DNA of 64,000 bases, from the NCBI GenBank assembly GCA_022605405.1, contig JABYQQ010000002.1, positions 3,534,001-3,598,000 on the forward strand, written 5' to 3'. The notes below the pieces were generated by a model, which was not told the origin of the DNA, did not search any database, and was given only the letters and a program-made list of their open reading frames with translations. The stretch comes from Earliella scabrosa. Taxonomy: Eukaryota; Basidiomycota; Agaricomycetes; Polyporales; Polyporaceae. A program made the position numbers and the translations under genes. Numbering within the stretch: position 1 is the stretch's first letter; each line of letters starts with the position of its first letter. Of the stretch, positions 1 through 11,424 are shown in pieces.

Positions 1-2104
1 GTAGGAGAAGCTGGTGTGGGACCAGATGGTCAATACTCCTACACCGTCACCGTTACCCCAAACTCATCTCTCTTGGGACCAACTCATGTGCGACTGCGTC
101 TGCGCGATGACGGCATGACGCTCACAGGTGATATGGACTACCCACAGCCCGACCTAGTCGAAGCCCCTACGGATGACAAAGGTTCTCGCCGAAATCAAGT
201 CACCCTCAAGAGGAACTCGTCTCCCGTGATCATGGCCTGCTACCCCTCCCCATCCTCAATCGTCTCTAATAAATCAGCCGCGCTGTGGAAGTTCGCTATT
301 TCCGCCACCATTGCTACGATCCGGCAACGCACCCTCACTTGGTCTGTCCTCAAGGGCCGCCGGGACCGGCGGCACCGCCTGGCCTCGCTCATCTACTATG
401 ACTCTACGTCTGCGCCTTGGAACACTAACCTCTCCGAGCAAAACCGCCTCATGGACCGCATATCCCCTGCTGATCTGCACTTCATCGCGTTCGCCGCGCT
501 CGAGCCCGAACGGTTCGCTTGGCTCCTTCCCCCGTGCAGCGCACGCCCGGGCGAATGCATGCGCCTCCTCTCGACGCTCGTTCCCTGCCTGCGATGTATC
601 GCGCCCGCATGCGCCGCCTACAACGACGACGCGCCACCAGCGTACGCCTCCCACGGCTTTGTCATCTGTGACGACCCCGATTGTCTGCTTGTCCATCACA
701 GCAGCGCCCGTGAAAGATTCGGAGAGCCTGAGGGCCACTGCGTCGTCAAGACGCGAGTCATCGGCTGGACACTGTCTAACTTTCTGGCAACGTCGGGCCG
801 AACGGTACCCGAATTGCTCGAGCGCGCCGCGTACCTCACGAATCTTCTCTCTGAGGACCGGGACGAGCGTGTTCTGGATCGTGGCAGAAATAGGTGGCCG
901 TCGGGGCTATCGACCATCCCAGAAGGATCGGAGCTGGGCGACGACTTGGACAACGGTGATACGGGCGACGACGACGACGGAGACCGAACGTTCGTCGGCG
1001 CGGACTCGCAGGCGAGCCTCGGATTCGGCCTGCAAGGGGAGTTTGTGTCGGAACCTGAGACATTCGAGGGCACCCCCGTGACAGAGGAACGTGGAGGAGA
1101 CGGTTCTACAGGCTCCGATGGGTCGGCTGGAGAGCTGAGAGTGGTAAATCTTGAGAGGGGCGGAGGTACACGCTCTCTCATCCCTCGACAATGTGACGCT
1201 CCTCAAGCCTCCGACTCTCCACGGTCCGTATTCGTGAAGGGCAGTCCACGCTTCTGCGTGGTGTGTGAGGAAGCTATAACGCTGCCTTGCTGGACGTGTG
1301 CAGAATGTACAGGTAAGCATACGCCCACACCTACTTTCACTTGCATCACTGGCCAGTGCGCGTCTGGTTCATCACACGACTCTCATTGCAGATCTTCTCT
1401 CGATTTGCACCTCATGTGATGGGTCTGCTCGTTCTGGTGCTGTGGTGTCTGCCTCTCATATCAATATACATCATGAAGCCACGCACACGCTCCTCTACGT
1501 CCCCGCACTCAGTCCCGCCCTACCACCGGTTATGATTCCTGAATTGCCTCCGATTCCGGGTCCGCGTAGTCCGCGCGCAGGTGCGGACAGGAGCCCGCCT
1601 TGGCACGATCATTTATTCCGAGCTAGTAGCATGCGCAACGTCGACAGTCCTCCCCGTTCTCCCCGGTCTTCCTTCGACCCGAGCGGGAGCGCACCCAATG
1701 TCCTTTTCAACCCGCGCCGTCTCTCCACATCGGCATCCGTGTCACGGCGCAGCTCAAGACCTCGACCCGTCCTCCTCTCCGTGGCGGACGGGATTGACAG
1801 CGCCAATGACGGTAATCATGACGGCGACGGGGCGTTCAACGACTTGGTTTCTCCCCCGGCCCCACAGCCCGCACCGATCTTGTCCTATCACAGCCGCATT
1901 CAAGACGACGACGACGAGTACGATGCATATGGTACTCACGAATACGACAACACTGCGCGGCTGAGTGCCGTCGAAAACCGGCTAAGCACACTCGAAGGGC
2001 GGTTCGAGGCGGTCGAGGACGGGGTTGCACGCGTTGAGCGGATGATGGAGGGTTTGCTCGCGATGCTGCGGCCTAGCCCTGCCACTGCGAGAAACTCATC
2101 CTGA
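1..2104 (+). CDS. EF-hand/ZZ-type protein, C-terminal part (5' end outside window)
   Basis: This is the last part of a large gene; the reading frame is already open at base 1. Two exons are visible: 1-1312 and 1392-2104, joined in phase 1 by an intron with GTAAGC and CAG ends. The sequence matches, region by region, the complete gene at 20179-24882 on the other strand, including a 'LMDR..PAD.HFI' stretch, Cys-rich patches and a zinc-finger region of ZZ type split by the intron (CVVC, then CWTC..C, then CTSC in exon 2, then H...HTLL). The last 50 residues form a heptad-like coiled coil after a Ser/Pro-rich linker, ending with TGA at 2102-2104. ZZ domains usually bind peptides. No enzyme motif is seen. 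The EF-hand found in the paralogue would lie outside the window. Role unknown. Confidence 0.75.
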
Positions 2105-2777
2105 GGGCCTGCGACGGCAACAATGTCTGGGAGCGTTACGAGACACCAACGTAGTACTATGTAACCCTTGACTGACGGTCTCTTCAACTTCCTTCAAGTT
2201 GAACTAACTCGCGCCAACTTGTTGCCATGGCATGGTGACTCCTGAGTCCATCATGGTTGTATTTGTATATATGTAGAAAGGTTGGCTTCCTAGTCTGATG
2301 TATACATACTCAGTGTGTGTCAGCGTTGCCCTGATCTCAACATAAATGTTGACATAGGCATGCTTGACTGTGTCTATGCGCTTGAGGGGTCTTCCGGCAC
2401 ATCGGGCCGCCCGGATCTCGATCGGGGGCACTGCTAGTGAGTACTTACAAGCTTGAAGCGATCGCGTCGACAACTTGAAGTCCCATTCGTTTGAGCGTAA
2501 TGCTCGATGCCTCTGCCATGCGTGGAGTCTCCCAGCATCCAGCTGTAACACTGGCTACAGAGTTGAGCAAGGTTTACTCCCGGACTCGGCCGGCTTATAA
2601 CCGATTATGTCGACCCGCTGGCCGATTTCAAATGCGCTCAGCTCCCAGTCTGACAGCTCCAGAGGCTCGTAAACAACAGCACTGCGTCTGCGCATCCCTC
2701 TCCGGTCTGTCTCTTCATCGTCCACTCGTTCTTCGTACACTCATCCTCGCTCTCTCAGTGCAACCGTCGATGAGGCC

Positions 2778-4294
2778 ATGTCCGAGTCGAACATCGTCAC
2801 TGTCGACAACGAGGAGTACGACAGAATTCGCTATTTGTCCCCCGAATCCGACTCCACGTTCTTCTGGTTGCCGTCCACGCCGGTCAATGCTGCAGATGTC
2901 TGGGACGGAAGTGTGCAGGTAGCCACGGATGCGGGTTTGTCAGCCGTCTTCTCCTTCACAGGTATGGTTCTTCGTCATTCTCTCTTAAATCTTGCCATCC
3001 GAATTCAGTGTCGAACCTCTACCCCAACGTCCACTTGTGGTCGCCACGCGCAGGTTCCCAAGTGTCTGTGTACGGCCGCGTTGAGCCAGCAGCAAACGGC
3101 GGACAACAGCCTCTCTCGCTCTATAGCGTCGGCTCGCAGAAGCTCCAAGCCTACATCCCCGACGATGTCACCTCACCGATCGACAATGTCGCGTTCTTCA
3201 ACTCGACTATATTGCCTTATGGTCAATACACTCTTCTTATCAACGTTTCTCGCGTCGACTCTGGGACACCCTACATGCTTGACTACATACGCTACAACAT
3301 CTCCAACCCCGACCTCGGCAACTCCGGCCCGCCTCCGTCCACAACTGTGAGCAACGATCCCTCGGCTTCCGGGCCCTCGTCTCCACCTTCTACCTCTGCC
3401 TCTTCGTCCTCGGCCCCTGTAGGAGCGATTGTCGGCGGGGTTCTGGGCGGGATTGCGCTTGTAGCCGGTCTCGTCTTCGCCTTTCTCTGCTATCGAATAC
3501 GGAAACGGCGCGCCCTTTCGCCCTCCGACGACCCCAATATCCGTACGTCGTCTCTATGCTGTCTCTGTTGTGCATGCTTCCTGCGTGTATATTTGTGTTG
3601 ACTCCACATCATGTTTTCTCCAGCTCCCACCTCACGCATCACCCCATACGTCCTCCCTGTCAACGCCAACTCCCAGGGTCACTTCGGCGGCGCACCCTTC
3701 GATGCACCCTCTCCGTCACTCATGAGACAGATCGGGACGGGGAGCGCATACTCCCTCGTGCCCACCTCCCTTCCGGGCGAGGCAAGTCCGCGCCCCAGCA
3801 AAGCTGCTCTCGCGCGCGCAGCTGGGCCCTCATATGGCGACCTCGGCAGCGGGGATAGCGCGCACGATCTAGCCGTGGGGCCGACGGCAGCCTCGACTGC
3901 CGGCACGATGAGCGCGAGTGGATCCTCCGCCTCCGCCCACTCTCGCACAACTCCAGATCCCCAGCCACACGCGTACGGATACACGAACCACCCGCCACAG
4001 TCGCACTCGACGCTCCCCTCGCTGCCTTCGTTCCCCGCCGCGTCCCCCTCGCGCGGCGGAAAGAGGCACAGGCCACCCAAGAACGCCCGATCGCCTCCCC
4101 ATGTCTCGTCCTCCTCTCCATCGCCTCCTGCATCTGCACCTCTCCCCCAGGACTCAGGGCTGCGCTTCCAGCCGGGACTCACGCCGTCGAACGTCGCGCC
4201 CGTGCTCCCCGCCGGGGCCGCACCGATCCGGAGCGCTGCGACGGCAAGTGAGGTCGCACGGGCGGATATCCCACCTGCGTACACGCCGGACTGA
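2778..4294 (+). CDS. Single-pass membrane protein with Ser/Pro-rich cytosolic tail
   Basis: Three exons: 2778-2961, 3054-3542 and 3624-4294, about 447 residues, all phases consistent. An alternative acceptor at 3009 also keeps the frame and would add 15 residues. I prefer 3054 because it gives FSFTGSQVSVYG, the beta-strand pattern usual at this point in this fungal family. The N-terminal 180 residues form a non-catalytic extracellular-type domain, followed by a Ser/Thr/Pro linker, one membrane helix (AIVGGVLGGIALVAGLVFAF, then Arg/Lys), and a long disordered Ser/Pro-rich tail. No signal peptide is evident. Proteins with this plan are abundant in Agaricomycetes and have no assigned function. 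The third exon was partly copied to 4755-4924, beyond the tRNA gene. Confidence 0.72.
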
Positions 4295-4640
4295 GGGGTG
4301 TATCTCCATCACGGTTGTGATTGTGGCTGCCATATGGGATCCTCGGGACTGTCGTTGTGTAGGCAGTAATTGGCGCGTCGTTGTGATTTCGTTGATTTGC
4401 TTTGCGACGGGCGATTCAGTGTGAAGTGTGCACGCGCAGGCTTTCCGGGTCGTCATGATGATCTGTCCGCACCCCTGGCAGAATGCAGGACCACCTTGGT
4501 TGGATGTGGTTTGGCTACACAGTACTACCCGCCTGTCACGATGATCAACGGGGAGGTATAGAGTCATGCAAGACGTCGCTGCTATGCCTATCAATAATTG
4601 CCGTATTCATAAGGCACTTGTGTGCGGCCAATGTTGTAGT

Positions 4641-4718
4641 GGCGCTATAGTGTAGTGGTTATCACTTGGGATTCTGAGTAGTGTTCCCAAAACCCAGGTT
4701 CGAGCCCTGGTAGCGCCT
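4641..4718 (+). tRNA. tRNA-Gln (anticodon CUG) with a short intron
   Basis: A full cloverleaf can be drawn. The acceptor stem is GGCGCTA paired with TAGCGCC, followed by discriminator T. The D arm TAGTGTAGTGGTTATCA is the one usual for fungal tRNA-Gln. The anticodon stem is TGGGA/TCCCA with loop TTCTGA+T, and the T arm is CCAGG-TTCGAGC-CCTGG. About six extra bases (GTAGTG) sit just 3' of the anticodon, at the canonical 37/38 intron position. Without them the length is 72, as in yeast tRNA-Gln. The anticodon CTG reads CAG codons. Confidence 0.92.
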
Positions 4719-4754
4719 GTAAAGACTAGTTTGAGTGTTTTCTTTTTGTTTTTG

Positions 4755-4924
4755 ACTTCGCGCATGGCTTCGGCCTATATTTGTGTTGACTCCATATGTA
4801 TCGCGTTTCCTGCAGCTCCCACTCCCACTTCACGTACCACCTCATACGGCACACCCCCCGATTCACTCTCGCCATCACACATGAGACAGATTGGGACCGG
4901 GAGCGCGTACTCCCTCGTGCCCAC
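4755..4924 (+). pseudogene. Decayed duplicate of the upstream membrane-protein gene (intron end plus exon 3 start)
   Basis: This segment resembles 3575-3765: the end of an intron (TATATTTGTGTTGACTCCA), a pyrimidine-rich acceptor CAGCTCCCAC, and the exon-3 peptide MRQIGTGSAYSLVPT. It then leaves the match and runs into a TAA. About 25 bases are missing in the middle relative to the source. It has no promoter or first exons of its own, so it is a gene fragment. It begins within about 40 bases of the tRNA 3' end. Confidence 0.7.
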
Positions 4925-4984
4925 TACAAATTAAGGTAAGTAGACACCGAGCGTATAGAGTCATTTCCAGTATCTATGTGTTGC

Positions 4985-5563
4985 TCATGATCTTACAGCA
5001 GGACCACCATCACCATACAGCGGGTCGCGCGTGAACCACGGCAAGTTCTTAATGTTCGCGACATGCTCCTCCTCGCCCGGCCGGCCATAACACAAATCCC
5101 AGTGCTCCGAGTCAACCATGTAGCTCCCAACCATCTCGAAGCCGCCCTCCAGGTCCTGCACGAGCCTGTGCGACACGCCTGCGGGGATGAGTATCGCGTC
5201 TCCCCTGCCGAGCTCGACGACGACTGCGCCGGGGCAGCCCTCGCCGCCAAAGTTGAGCCTCGCGCGGCCCCGCCAGATGACGAGGAACTCGTGCGCGGTG
5301 GTGTGGAAGTGGTCGTCGGGGTACATGGGGTAGCGCCACATGGGCTTGCAGACGCCGACGGCGTTGATATGCGCCTCGATCTGCGCGGCGGAGGGCGTGG
5401 GCGCGGGGAACGCGCCGTGGTAGATGATGAGCGGGCGGTGCTGGATGGAGGTGTTCGGGATGCGGCCGTGTGCGGGGATCTGGTGCCGCGAGACGCGGAG
5501 GGTGGTGAGCGGCGCGAGCGGGAGGAGCGCTTTCGCGGTCACGGTCGTGTTTCCGGCGTGCAT
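4985..5563 (-). CDS. Cupin-fold protein, YjlB-like
   Basis: Uninterrupted reading frame of 192 residues. The frame is open further upstream, but the ATG at 5563 is the first with protein-like sequence after it, while the upstream part is low-complexity and lies downstream of a TATA box. The single cupin domain has the first metal-binding motif as HFHTTAHEFLVIWRG (two His, one later His, Glu) and the second as PAGVSHRLV. The end (WDLCYGRPGEEE, then NLPWF..DPLYG) is the usual C-terminus of YjlB-like cupins. A single metal-binding cupin of this class probably binds a small carboxylate or acts as an oxygenase or isomerase. The substrate cannot be deduced. It lies upstream of, and is transcribed away from, the bicupin oxalate decarboxylase. 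Confidence 0.85.
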   Translation of the reverse strand: MHAGNTTVTAKALLPLAPLTTLRVSRHQIPAHGRIPNTSIQHRPLIIYHGAFPAPTPSAAQIEAHINAVGVCKPMWRYPMYPDDHFHTTAHEFLVIWRGRARLNFGGEGCPGAVVVELGRGDAILIPAGVSHRLVQDLEGGFEMVGSYMVDSEHWDLCYGRPGEEEHVANIKNLPWFTRDPLYGDGGPAVRS

Positions 5564-5815
5564 CGTGAGGGTGTGCGGGTGGGGTCTGACTCTGCTCGGT
5601 GCGCGCGAGTGTGTGAAGGAGCGCGCGCGATGGTCGCGATGGGTTTTGGTATCAGTCGCGTGGCGCGGAGGTGTATACGCGAGCGCGAGGGTATGACGTG
5701 CGAAGGGGTATAGTCTGAACGGCAGCGCGTGATGTGGGGTATGGTATCGCGCGGCCTGGGGGTAGTACTTGAAGTACAGACGGGAGTGATCCCGAGATGG
5801 ACGGGGGCGGGGGCC

Positions 5816-5823
5816 CTTATATA
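5816..5823 (-). promoter_or_regulatory. TATA box of the YjlB-like cupin gene
   Basis: TATATAAG on the minus strand, about 250 bases upstream of the chosen ATG. It implies a long leader, possibly with an unrecognised leader intron. Confidence 0.45.
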
Positions 5824-5864
5824 CGCATGCGCGCACACCCTCGCCGTCCCGCCTCGCGTCCAAG

Positions 5865-8800
5865 TGCCTCCACCCCGAGAGGCCTGAGGGAGGTCTGGGC
5901 CCTCATCCTATTATTCTGCGGGGAGGCAGGTCGCAGCGCGTGCATGCTCGCGCTCCCGAGTTCCCGGTGCGGATGCTATGTCAGTATTCAGCGCGAAGTT
6001 CCAGAACGGAACAATTGCTGTAAGCAATCTATCCCTCTGCAGCACTTCCGGGCATCCCACGCGCTCTCGCACGCATCTTAGCTTTCTTCGACACCGCGAA
6101 CACAAGCTGATGGCGCCCACCCGTGCGCCCACAATGGCCTTCTTCCGCGCGAGAATCACTCGCTGCTCCTCTCCATCCGGCCCTGCAACATACGCCCCAC
6201 GTTCTGAGGTTCTCCGTACGTAGACCACCTACCCGCGAGCCTAGGTTCTCCAGCGCTCCTTGTGTCGAATACACGCAGGGACGGCCCTGCCGCGAACAAG
6301 GTACGTCTTCCGAATCCAAGTCCCGACGTAGACGGGAACGTGGCACTGACTGTATTGGGCGCAGGTAAGACCATCACGCTCTGTGTGCGCGCATTGGTGC
6401 TGAGGGGGCCGCGCGATCGGTATGGATCACTCGCGATCGAATGTGCTGACTTGTACAGACTTGTACTCGCCCTGGTGGCACGCGATGGAAAGCAGATCAG
6501 ACCTCCCGCGACGGTGGTCGCACTTACCCTGGACGTCCTCGAGGCTCTTCAGGGCCTTGGTGCAACACCCGAACCGGCGACCAAATCGCACATTCTGACT
6601 CTGTGCATCCGTTGTGTAACCTTCGTGCATGCCTCCGCTTCCACATTGGGACACCGTGAGCCTTCATCAACAGCGACATCAGTTCTACGACTCGACTCGG
6701 AGCTATGTACCATGAACATTTTTACACCCCAGATATCTCCGCAGAATGAGCCTTGAATGATATAGGCTCGGGCGTATCACTGTCGAGCATCAAGCAAGCC
6801 GCTCCGCCCAGCGATGGCCTATGTCCAAACCGGGCGACCAACAAGCCAGCCGCATCCAGATAAGCATGCGTGCGGCCTCACGCTGCGCCGGTGCCAGGAA
6901 CGTGGACGAACACGCACCCCCGCTTGCGCAGGTACGTAACATGAACACCTCCCCATTGCATCCCGTAAGAGACCGTACGGCATGCTAAACTCTTACCTAC
7001 TACCTTCTTTTGTGCTACTAGCAGCTCCGAGCCACTGCACACTGTCGCCTAAAACTTGGGAAAGCCGGCGCAATTGGAGGCAATTGGAAGCCCTGGACGG
7101 TCTCCCCGGAGCCTTGGATGGTGGCACTCATCCAAACTGATCGCAAGCATGACTATGCTTGGTGTACTTGTGATGCGAGCACTAGTGGTGGGCGCCCAAG
7201 TCATCGTTGACTGCTACCCCCGATTTGGACGTGATGTTGTTCGTCCGAACTTGTCCTGCACCGTCAGACTCACCTCGTCCTTCTGCCGCGATCGTGACTC
7301 AAGGTACTCAACTCGGAAGGGGCACCGCGACGACGGCCGCCAGAACGTGGCCGCCCTCGAAAGTGACGCCCAGTACATGTTGTCGGGGAATCATCACGGT
7401 ACGCCCACTACTCCCTATCGCCGGGCTTGCTCCACTTCTTTAGGCTTGCATGTAGACTCTGAGACCAACGCATTGAGCGTACCCGCATAGGACCGTGCTG
7501 GACCAGTCGAACTCCAGCGTGCGGCCAGTGTTGCGGTCTAGACAGGATGAAGTACTACCGAGTCGGTTGCCTCCCTAAAACTACCCTCCTCCTCCTCCTC
7601 CTCCTCCCCCCCGGTCCGAGGTCTCAGCTCTTGTCTGCCGTGGCACTGACACTTCTTGCGTACGGGCCTACGAAGAAAGTATTGAACGATGCGAGGAAAT
7701 TCATTCAGATCAAAGTGAGCGAGCGAGCGGAGCCTCACGACCTCACTAGTAGTGTCCGAAAGCCGCAAGCGTACTAATACCTATGGCGCGATATAACAAG
7801 GCTCGGAATATGCCGGCGATCAAGCGCTCGCTCGCACACGACGGCGAAAATCCAATGAGCACGCTGAGCGCCAGTGATACCTTGTATTGTCAGAGCTGTC
7901 CACTCTCTGCTTCATACGATTGTACCAACACGTCGGACGTGGACCACCTCAGCAATACGCCCTACCAGTGCTCTGCCAAGTCCATTGACGTGACTTCCAG
8001 TGTAAGCCCTAAAATCATCCAAGTTCATTTTCCCCCAACAGGTGACTCGCATAAATAGATCCGAAACAAAGTGCTCTTAGATCATAAGCTCCTCCCACAC
8101 CCAGAATGCTCCGATCCAGGGTCCACGGCGGCACGGTGCGTCTCGCACCCCCCACTGGGCATGCGCTTCGCAAGCGAGCTAACCACAATTCTGCGCAGTT
8201 CCACTTCCCTGTGCGTCTTCTGTTAATAGCTTACGCTAATTTTGAATGCCAGTGGTCGCCGTTCGCTCGCCGCCGTCCACTCGCAGCGACCCGCTCTGGG
8301 TATAGAACTTGAGCGAGTGCCTGAGGGTGTTCCGTGATATGCCGGTGTGGTCTGCCACCAGAGCAAACTTGGCATGCGCGCATTAGATCCTATAGATCCT
8401 CCACAGTCCACACCTCCTCCTTCTGAATGTAAGGAGTCCAACAGCCTCTACGGCGCCCGACTCCGTTGAACAGCGCTCCGGCAGACCCGGACCGGCGCCT
8501 GTTGATCGCACCCGAGTGCCACACAGTCAGCGCACCGCGAACTTGAACAACTTCTTCCAATGCCATCGCAACAGAGACTAAACGCCGTCATCCACTATCA
8601 TCCGGATATATTCCAGCGCCCGCCTTCTTCAGCTCGGAGACCATTGATGTCTCCACTTCGAGGTGTATACACAGGTGCCAGAGGCCATCCGAGTCGGGGG
8701 ACTCAAGGTATCCACCGCGATCCGAGGCCTACGCCCAAGTCCACTCGGAGCGGACCCACATACGTGCAGAGCGATTCCCCTCTCAGCGCTACTAGGCCGC

Positions 8801-9300
8801 CTGGGTTCGCCCTGCAAACGCCGGAAGGTGCACAAGTTGGTCAACAATTCCGAATTGTCTGTCCCGGCGATGACATCACCGACTCTAGGGGAGGCCGAAC
8901 TCATCCACTGATCGCCCACACTCTCCGATAACCTCCTTCTGCGAGCGCATTCCCTCACATGCCGCAGTCCTGCGCTGGACCAATGCGCGAGAGGTAGGCG
9001 GAGCGCTCCGTACCAGGCTTCGATACTTCCCTGCACATGATACTAACTTACACTCTCACTTTACCTCCTTCGGCAGGTCGGCGTGTCCACACGGCAGTGG
9101 CGGCGGTCTTCCTCCATTCTACGCACAAACCAATGCGCGAGGCACGTTGTCCCGACCGGAGGAAGTCGCTCTCGCCTTCGCGTTCGGGATCACTGACCAC
9201 TCGTCAGTCGCGAGCGGGTTTAGCTCAGTGGCCGCCGTCGTCAACAATTCTAGCTAGCGCAGTGCCTTGCTCGCAGCGCGCACCATTGGCTCAAGACTCG
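5865..9300. other. Gene-poor stretch, nothing recognised
   Basis: Both strands carry only short frames with no family signature, no consistent phase across putative introns and no start with a promoter. A CTC trinucleotide tract lies at 7585-7607. The stretch may hold fast-evolving small secreted protein genes or non-coding RNA, but nothing here can be supported. Confidence 0.5.
7585..7607 (+). repeat. CCT/CTC microsatellite
   Basis: About seven to eight tandem CCT units followed by a C run; simple sequence repeat in otherwise non-repetitive DNA. Confidence 0.85.
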
Positions 9301-9306
9301 TATAAA
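9301..9306 (+). promoter_or_regulatory. TATA box of the oxalate decarboxylase gene
   Basis: TATAAA 99 bases upstream of the start codon at 9405, consistent with a leader of roughly 65-70 bases. Confidence 0.7.
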
Positions 9307-9404
9307 GGAGGTGTACATCTGTCCATAAATTGCAGCAGCACTCTTGAGTAGCTCTCCAGCCCACTCTCGCCCTCGTATACCTGCCACACACTCACCAGAC
9401 CATC

Positions 9405-11424
9405 ATGTCCAACTTGAAGTTCCTCGCCTCCGTCCTCTGCGCCGTCCTATATGGCTCGCTCGTCGTCTCCTTCCCAGTCCGCGACGTCTCCGCTAGCTCC
9501 TCCCCATCGGTCTCCGGAACCTCCGCCGAGACCGCGACGGCGACAGGCAACGAGCCCGCACGCCCAAGCCCGACAGTCCCGCTTGCGAGCGACGACCCGA
9601 ACTACTGGCTGTGGAACGAGACGACACCGATCGTCCCCGAGCCCAAGCGGGGGACGCTCGGGGCGAGCATTCTCGGGCCGCAGAACGTGCCCATCGACAA
9701 GCAGAACCCAGACATCCTCGCGCCCCCTACGACCGACTCCGGGACTGTGTAAGTTCGGGTTTAGTTCCACTCAAACTTTGTTTTGGGGTGTACACCACAG
9801 TTACACGAGATTGACGGCATGTTGCTGATATTGCGCGTGGGCCTGTCAGAGGGAACGCCAAGTGGCCATTCAGCCTGAGCAAGATCCAGCTCAACACGGG
9901 CGGATGGGTCCGTCAGCAGAACGGTGAGCTTCTCGCGGTTGTCGTGTTGACCTCCTGAGGCTTACGTCTATCCATCTTACCAGTCCAGCAGATGCCCATT
10001 GCAACTGGTAAGATCCCCGGCATCTCCGTCGCAATGTGTCTCACTGCCTCTTGGCATTACAGCAATGGCCGGGGTTAACATGCGCCTCGAAGCCGGTGCG
10101 ATTCGCGAGCTACACTGGCACCAGACCGCTGAGGTGAGCACCAATTCGAATCGCGTCATACTTGATCTCTCTGACCGTCTCCTCAGTGGGCGTACGTACT
10201 CGAAGTGAGTATTCTTGATTTACGATGTTATCTACGTGACCTGGTGTAACATCGACTGGCAGGGGTCGACTCAGATAGCCTCGGTCGACCAACTCGGGCG
10301 CAACTACGTTGCCACGGTCAACAAGGGCGACCTCTGGTACTTCCCTCCCGGTATCCCTCACTCTCTCCAGGGCACGAGTGACAACCCGAACGGCACCGAG
10401 TTCCTCCTGGTGCGCCTTGTTCCGTTTCTTGAACCTTTAGTTAACTAACCGCGCTGCAGATATTCCCCAACGGCAATTTCAACGATGATGACACACTACT
10501 GGTCAGTATTGCCCGCATTGCGACCTCCGTGAAGATCGCTGATGGATAACTTCGGATGACGCATACAGCTCACTGACTGGCTCGCCCACGTACCCAAGGA
10601 GGTGATAGCGAAGAACTTCCAGGACGACATCTCCGACTGGAACGAGATCCCCGGCGAGCAGCTCTACATCTTCCCCGGCGGTTCGTTTTCCGTCTTTCTC
10701 TCCCGCCGAGCTTTGCGTTTGGTCTGACGCTCCGCTCACTATCTAGTTCCTCCTCCGGACGACCAGCAGCCGCCGACGAGTCCCTTCGGCACCGTCCCCG
10801 AGCCGTTCTCGTACGAGTTCTCAAAGGTCGCGCCGACCCAGTACTCGGGCGGCACCGTCAAGATCGCGGACTCGACCGTGTTCAGCGTCGCGAAGGAGGT
10901 CGCTGTCGCGGAGATCACTGTCGTGCCCGGCGGGATGCGCGAGCTCCACTGGCACCCCACGCAGAACGAGTGGGGCTTCTTCCTGTACGTCCCCGCGTGT
11001 GCTACTGCCGCATGCGCATATGAAACGCTGACGGATTCGCGTGCGGGATAGGGAGGGCACAGCGCGCGTGACGCTCTTCGCGGGCACGGCGATTGCCCAA
11101 ACGTTTGACTACCAGCCGGGAGATATCAGCTACATCCCGACCGGGTTTGGTGAGCACGCCGCCTTGGAATGGAATTTAGAAGCGAGAGCTGACGAACGGA
11201 CGTGGACAGGCCACTATGTCGAGAACACGGGTAACACGACGCTGAGGTTCCTCGAGATCTTCAACACGGACGTTTTCCAGGACGTCAGCCTCGCGCAGTG
11301 GCTCGCGCTCACGCCGCCCGAGCTCGTGAAGGAGCATCTCCAGCTGTCGGACGCGACGATCGCGCGGTTCAACCGGACCAAGGGTGTTGTCGTCGGGCCC
11401 AGGACCAGGACGGCGACGGCCTAG
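9405..11424 (+). CDS. Secreted bicupin oxalate decarboxylase
   Basis: Eleven exons (9405-9748, 9850-9923, 9984-10007, 10063-10133, 10187-10204, 10263-10409, 10460-10501, 10569-10680, 10747-10984, 11052-11149, 11210-11424) give 460 residues with every phase matching. The enzyme class converts oxalate to formate and CO2 using Mn in each cupin domain. Domain I shows [16 protein letters not shown] (two His and Glu) and the later His in [11 protein letters not shown]. Domain II shows [17 protein letters not shown] and the later His in GHYVENTG. An N-terminal signal peptide ([22 protein letters not shown]) precedes a low-complexity linker, so the protein is secreted or wall-bound. The lid segment between the cupins reads [16 protein letters not shown]. 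Oxalate control is typical of wood-decay fungi. One exon (10187-10204) is only 18 bases. Confidence 0.95.

Noticed and set aside
3009..3053. Alternative acceptor for the second exon of the membrane-protein gene
   Set aside because: It keeps the frame but adds 15 residues inside the conserved beta-strand pattern. The acceptor at 3053 fits the family better.
5063..5713. Long plus-strand frame opposite the cupin gene
   Set aside because: It is the antisense shadow of a well-supported cupin gene, and its residue make-up is Arg/Glu/Gly-biased as expected from mirror frames.
9216..9300. GGGTTTAGCTCAGTGG, resembling the 5' half of a tRNA
   Set aside because: No matching acceptor 3' arm or T arm follows, so no cloverleaf can be formed.
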